The position numbers were made by a program, and so were the translations under genes. A model generated the notes under the pieces. The model ran no database searches. It was given only the letters and a program-made list of their open reading frames with translations, and had not been told where the DNA came from. DNA of 10,480 nt from assembly GCA_035632095.1 (NCBI GenBank), contig DASQHM010000150.1:1-10480 (forward strand), given 5' to 3'. Positions 8,271 to 10,480 of this stretch are shown here, piece by piece; positions within the stretch are counted from its first letter, which is position 1; every line of letters begins with the position of its first letter. Origin of the DNA: DASQHM01 sp035632095. Its GTDB lineage: Bacteria > Pseudomonadota > Alphaproteobacteria > Ferrovibrionales > Ferrovibrionaceae.

Positions 8271-9190
8271 TGCACGAAGCCGAAGCCGTGAAGGCGCGAG
8301 CCGAGCTGCCGAGCCGCGAGCTCGGCACGCTTGCCTCGACCTACGGCGCCGCGGCTTTCGCCATCGCGTGCTGGAGCGTCACGCTGATCGTCACCAAGCT
8401 GGTGGTCGGCCGTGTGGACGGCGTCGCGGTCGGCATGCTGCGAACCATGCTGCCGGCGCTGGTGCTGGCGCCGCTGGCCGTGTCGCGCGGCATGAGGTTT
8501 CCGCGCGGCCGCCGCGCGCGCGTGCTGCTGCTCGCCTCGACGCTCGGCGGCTACATCCTGTTTCCGGTGCTGTTCTCGGAGGGGCTTCGCTTCAGCGCCG
8601 GCGCGCATGCCGCGCTCATTCTTGCCGCCACGCCGGTTTTCACCGGCCTGTTCGCGTACTTGCTCGAGCGGCGCCGGCCGAAATTCGTTTGGGCGGTCGG
8701 CGTCGCATTGGCCATGGCGGGCGAAGCCTGGCTGATTGCCGGACATCAGGGTTTGACCGGCGGCGCGCTTGCGGGCGACCTGCTGGTGCTCCTCGCCTGT
8801 CTTTCGGCGGCGCTCGGCTACGTGACCGGTGCCATGGTCGGCCGCGACATCGGCTCCTGGCCCACGGCCGTTTGGGGCATTCTGCTCGGCGCGCTGCTGC
8901 TGCTGCCTGTGGCGCCGTTCGTGCTGCCGGATTCGGGCGTCCTCCAATCCGGGCCTTGGGCCTGGGCCGGTATTCTGTATCTCGCGTGCTTCGCTTCGCT
9001 CTTGGCCTATATCGCATGGTATTGGGCGCTGGCGCGGGGCGGCATCGCGCGCGTCGGCGCGCTGCAGTTCCTGCAGCCGGTGTTGACGTTGGCGCTTGCC
9101 GTGCTGATCCTCGGCGATCGCCTGAGCGCGCAATTGCTGCTGGCCGCCGTCTGCATTCTGGGCGGCGTCTTCATCGTGCAACGCGCCTGA
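8270..9190 (+). CDS. EamA/DMT-family transporter
   Basis: A 306-residue, highly hydrophobic protein with about ten predicted membrane segments arranged as two EamA repeats (about 25-155 and 168-303), the standard drug/metabolite transporter plan. The second repeat contains ARGGIARVGALQFLQPV, a typical DMT stretch before the last two helices. Members export amino acids, nucleosides, drugs or other small metabolites; the substrate cannot be inferred here. ATG 8270 is chosen because it overlaps the preceding stop (TGATG); no Shine-Dalgarno precedes it, so reinitiation after the DUF1127 gene is the likely way it is translated. A farther-upstream TTG at 8258 would extend it into that gene and is less likely. 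It is divergent from the MocR-type regulator, which probably controls it. Confidence 0.92.
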   Translation: MHEAEAVKARAELPSRELGTLASTYGAAAFAIACWSVTLIVTKLVVGRVDGVAVGMLRTMLPALVLAPLAVSRGMRFPRGRRARVLLLASTLGGYILFPVLFSEGLRFSAGAHAALILAATPVFTGLFAYLLERRRPKFVWAVGVALAMAGEAWLIAGHQGLTGGALAGDLLVLLACLSAALGYVTGAMVGRDIGSWPTAVWGILLGALLLLPVAPFVLPDSGVLQSGPWAWAGILYLACFASLLAYIAWYWALARGGIARVGALQFLQPVLTLALAVLILGDRLSAQLLLAAVCILGGVFIVQRA

Positions 9191-9192
9191 GA

Positions 9193-9198
9193 GAGGAG
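9193..9198 (+). promoter_or_regulatory. Ribosome binding site of the osmC-like gene
   Basis: GAGGAG ends 6 bases before ATG 9205, in the 14-base gap after the transporter. It is the strongest Shine-Dalgarno in this operon and fixes the start. Confidence 0.7.
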
Positions 9199-9204
9199 CT
9201 TGCC

Positions 9205-9690
9205 ATGGCCGATCCGAACCGCGAACCGCATCGCTATCGCTGCCGCACGCTTTGGACGGGCGCGGCAAAAGGCCCGACCGCGTCCTATGCAAGCTATTCA
9301 CGCGAATGGCGGGCGGAGATGCCGGGAAAGCCGGCGATCACCGGAACGGCGGACGTGCCGTTCCTCGGCGACGCGGCGCTGCCCAACCCGGAGGACATGC
9401 TGCTGGTGGCGCTTTCCACGTGCCACATGCTGAGTTACCTGGCGGTCGCCGCCAGCGCCGGCATCGCGGTGCTCGCCTACGAGGATCAGGCGACCGGCGA
9501 GATGAGCATGAAGCAGAAGGCGATGCGCTTCACCGACGTGCTGTTGCGGCCGAAGGTGACGCTGGCGACCGGCAGCGACGTGGCGAAAGCCGAAGCTCTG
9601 CACGAAAAGGCACATCGCATCTGCTTCATCGCCAACTCGGTCAATTTCCCCGTACGGCACCAGGCCGAAACCATCGTCGCCAAAAACTGA
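9205..9690 (+). CDS. OsmC-family protein, probable thiol peroxidase
   Basis: A 161-residue OsmC-fold protein. OsmC/Ohr proteins reduce organic hydroperoxides with two redox cysteines. Both are present: Cys73 in LLVALSTCHMLSYLA and Cys140 in AHRICFIANS, with the conserved acidic residue in NPEDML (Glu63). The N-terminal half has the expected beta-rich pattern. The family is split into Ohr, OsmC and other branches; the STCHML and HRICFIANSVNFPV motifs look closer to the general OsmC-like branch than to Ohr. The electron donor and substrate are unknown. It lies 14 bases after the transporter, and its stop codon lies within the Shine-Dalgarno of the next gene, so it is almost surely in the same transcript. 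Confidence 0.9.
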   Translation: MADPNREPHRYRCRTLWTGAAKGPTASYASYSREWRAEMPGKPAITGTADVPFLGDAALPNPEDMLLVALSTCHMLSYLAVAASAGIAVLAYEDQATGEMSMKQKAMRFTDVLLRPKVTLATGSDVAKAEALHEKAHRICFIANSVNFPVRHQAETIVAKN

Positions 9691-9699
9691 GGTTCGCCC

Positions 9700-10480
9700 A
9701 TGCGCATTCCGCTGTACCAGATCGACGCCTTCACCGACCGCGTTTTCGCCGGCAACCCCGCCGCTGTATGCCCGCTCGACGCCTGGCTCGACGACGCGAC
9801 GATGCAGGCCATCGCCGCCGAGAACAATCTGTCGGAGACCGCGTTCTTCGTGCCGCAAGGACCTGACTTCGGCTTGCGCTGGTTCACGCCGAAGGTGGAG
9901 GTCGATCTCTGCGGCCACGCCACCTTGGCGACCGGGTGGCTGATCTTGACGCGCCTCGAACCGCAGCGGAGCGATGTGACCTTTCACTCGCGGAGCGGCG
10001 CGCTCAAGGTCGCGCGGCAGGGCGCGCGCTTCGCGCTCGACTTTCCGAGTAGGCCCGCCAAGCCGGCCACTCCGCCCGCCGCGTTGCTGGCGGCGCTCGG
10101 CGGCGATCCCGCCGACGTGCTGCTTTCGACCGGCAACTACCTGGCCGTCTTCCGGTCGGCCGACGATGTGCGGGCGCTTAAGCCGGACTTCGCCGCCTTG
10201 GCGCGAATCGAGAACTACGGCGTGATCGTCAGCGCGCCGGGCGAAGGCGATGTGGATTTCGTCTCGCGCTATTTCGCCGCCTGGCACGGCATCGACGAGG
10301 ATCCGGTCACCGGTGCGGCCCATTGCGTGCTGACACCCCATTGGGCGAAGCGGCTCGGCAAGCGGGCGCTGCACGCGCGGCAGATTTCTGCCCGCGGCGG
10401 CGAACTCTGGTGCGAGGAACGCGGCGCGAGAGTCTCCATCGCGGGCCATTGCGCCTTCTACATGGAAGGCGCCGTCCAAC
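9700..10480 (+). CDS. PhzF-family isomerase, 3'-truncated by window edge
   Basis: The frame runs from ATG 9700 to the end of the window without a stop, giving 260 residues. PhzF-family proteins are diaminopimelate-epimerase-fold enzymes; PhzF itself isomerises dihydro-hydroxyanthranilate in phenazine synthesis, but most members, such as YddE, have no known substrate. Family marks are IDAFTDRVFAGNPAAVCPL (8-26), NNLSETAFF with the catalytic Glu46, DLCGHATLATGW (69-80), and DEDPVTGAAHC (199-209). The last visible residues, GHCAFYMEGAVQ, match the usual C-terminal end, so only a few residues are missing. TGAGG (9688-9692), overlapping the osmC stop, serves as Shine-Dalgarno 7 bases upstream. No phenazine genes are visible, so a phenazine role is not supported. 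Confidence 0.92.
   Translation, partial: MRIPLYQIDAFTDRVFAGNPAAVCPLDAWLDDATMQAIAAENNLSETAFFVPQGPDFGLRWFTPKVEVDLCGHATLATGWLILTRLEPQRSDVTFHSRSGALKVARQGARFALDFPSRPAKPATPPAALLAALGGDPADVLLSTGNYLAVFRSADDVRALKPDFAALARIENYGVIVSAPGEGDVDFVSRYFAAWHGIDEDPVTGAAHCVLTPHWAKRLGKRALHARQISARGGELWCEERGARVSIAGHCAFYMEGAVQ

Noticed and set aside
8171..9301. A 376-codon - strand frame opposite the transporter
   Set aside because: Antisense to a clear EamA transporter; its product is low-complexity Arg/Gln/Ala/His-rich.
9298..10479. A 393-codon - strand frame opposite osmC and phzF
   Set aside because: Antisense to two genes with intact catalytic motifs; no family features of its own.

Overview
The window is GC-rich, tightly packed bacterial chromosome, most likely from an alphaproteobacterium. 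The evidence is the order tilS-ftsH-folP-glmM-thiD, the FtsH N-terminus, and a DUF1127 (YjiS-like) small protein, a type abundant in that class. No RNA gene, insertion sequence, CRISPR array or phage gene was seen, and no gene-free stretch exceeds about 200 bases.

Region 1 (1-6557, all + strand) is a housekeeping block. It holds the 3' part of tilS (tRNA-Ile lysidine synthetase), ftsH (membrane AAA+ zinc protease), folP (dihydropteroate synthase), glmM (phosphoglucosamine mutase) and thiD (HMP/HMP-P kinase). folP and glmM overlap by ATGA, and thiD follows glmM after 11 bases. A perfect 10-bp stem-loop lies between ftsH and folP.

The most notable item is folP. It sits in its normal chromosomal place, yet its motifs match those of the mobile sulfonamide-resistance enzymes Sul1 and Sul2 rather than classical FolP. 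The matches include GPASSHPDAAPVS, DPGMGFFLS with an apparently longer loop, and VSVSRKSFLRA. It looks like a resident relative of the lineage from which sul genes were mobilised. Its glmM neighbour recalls the glmM remnant often found beside sul2.

Region 2 (6574-10480) is an accessory-type module. A MocR-family regulator (GntR-type HTH fused to an aminotransferase-like domain, - strand) diverges from a + strand run of a DUF1127 small protein, an EamA/DMT transporter, an OsmC-family protein and a PhzF-family isomerase cut by the window end. The + genes are spaced by a 1-base overlap, 14 bases and 9 bases, so they are probably one operon. The AT-richer divergent intergenic region carries a perfect 8-bp inverted repeat that overlaps candidate promoters in both directions. 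The MocR protein may therefore control itself and the transporter operon. What the module transports or detoxifies cannot be read from the sequence.
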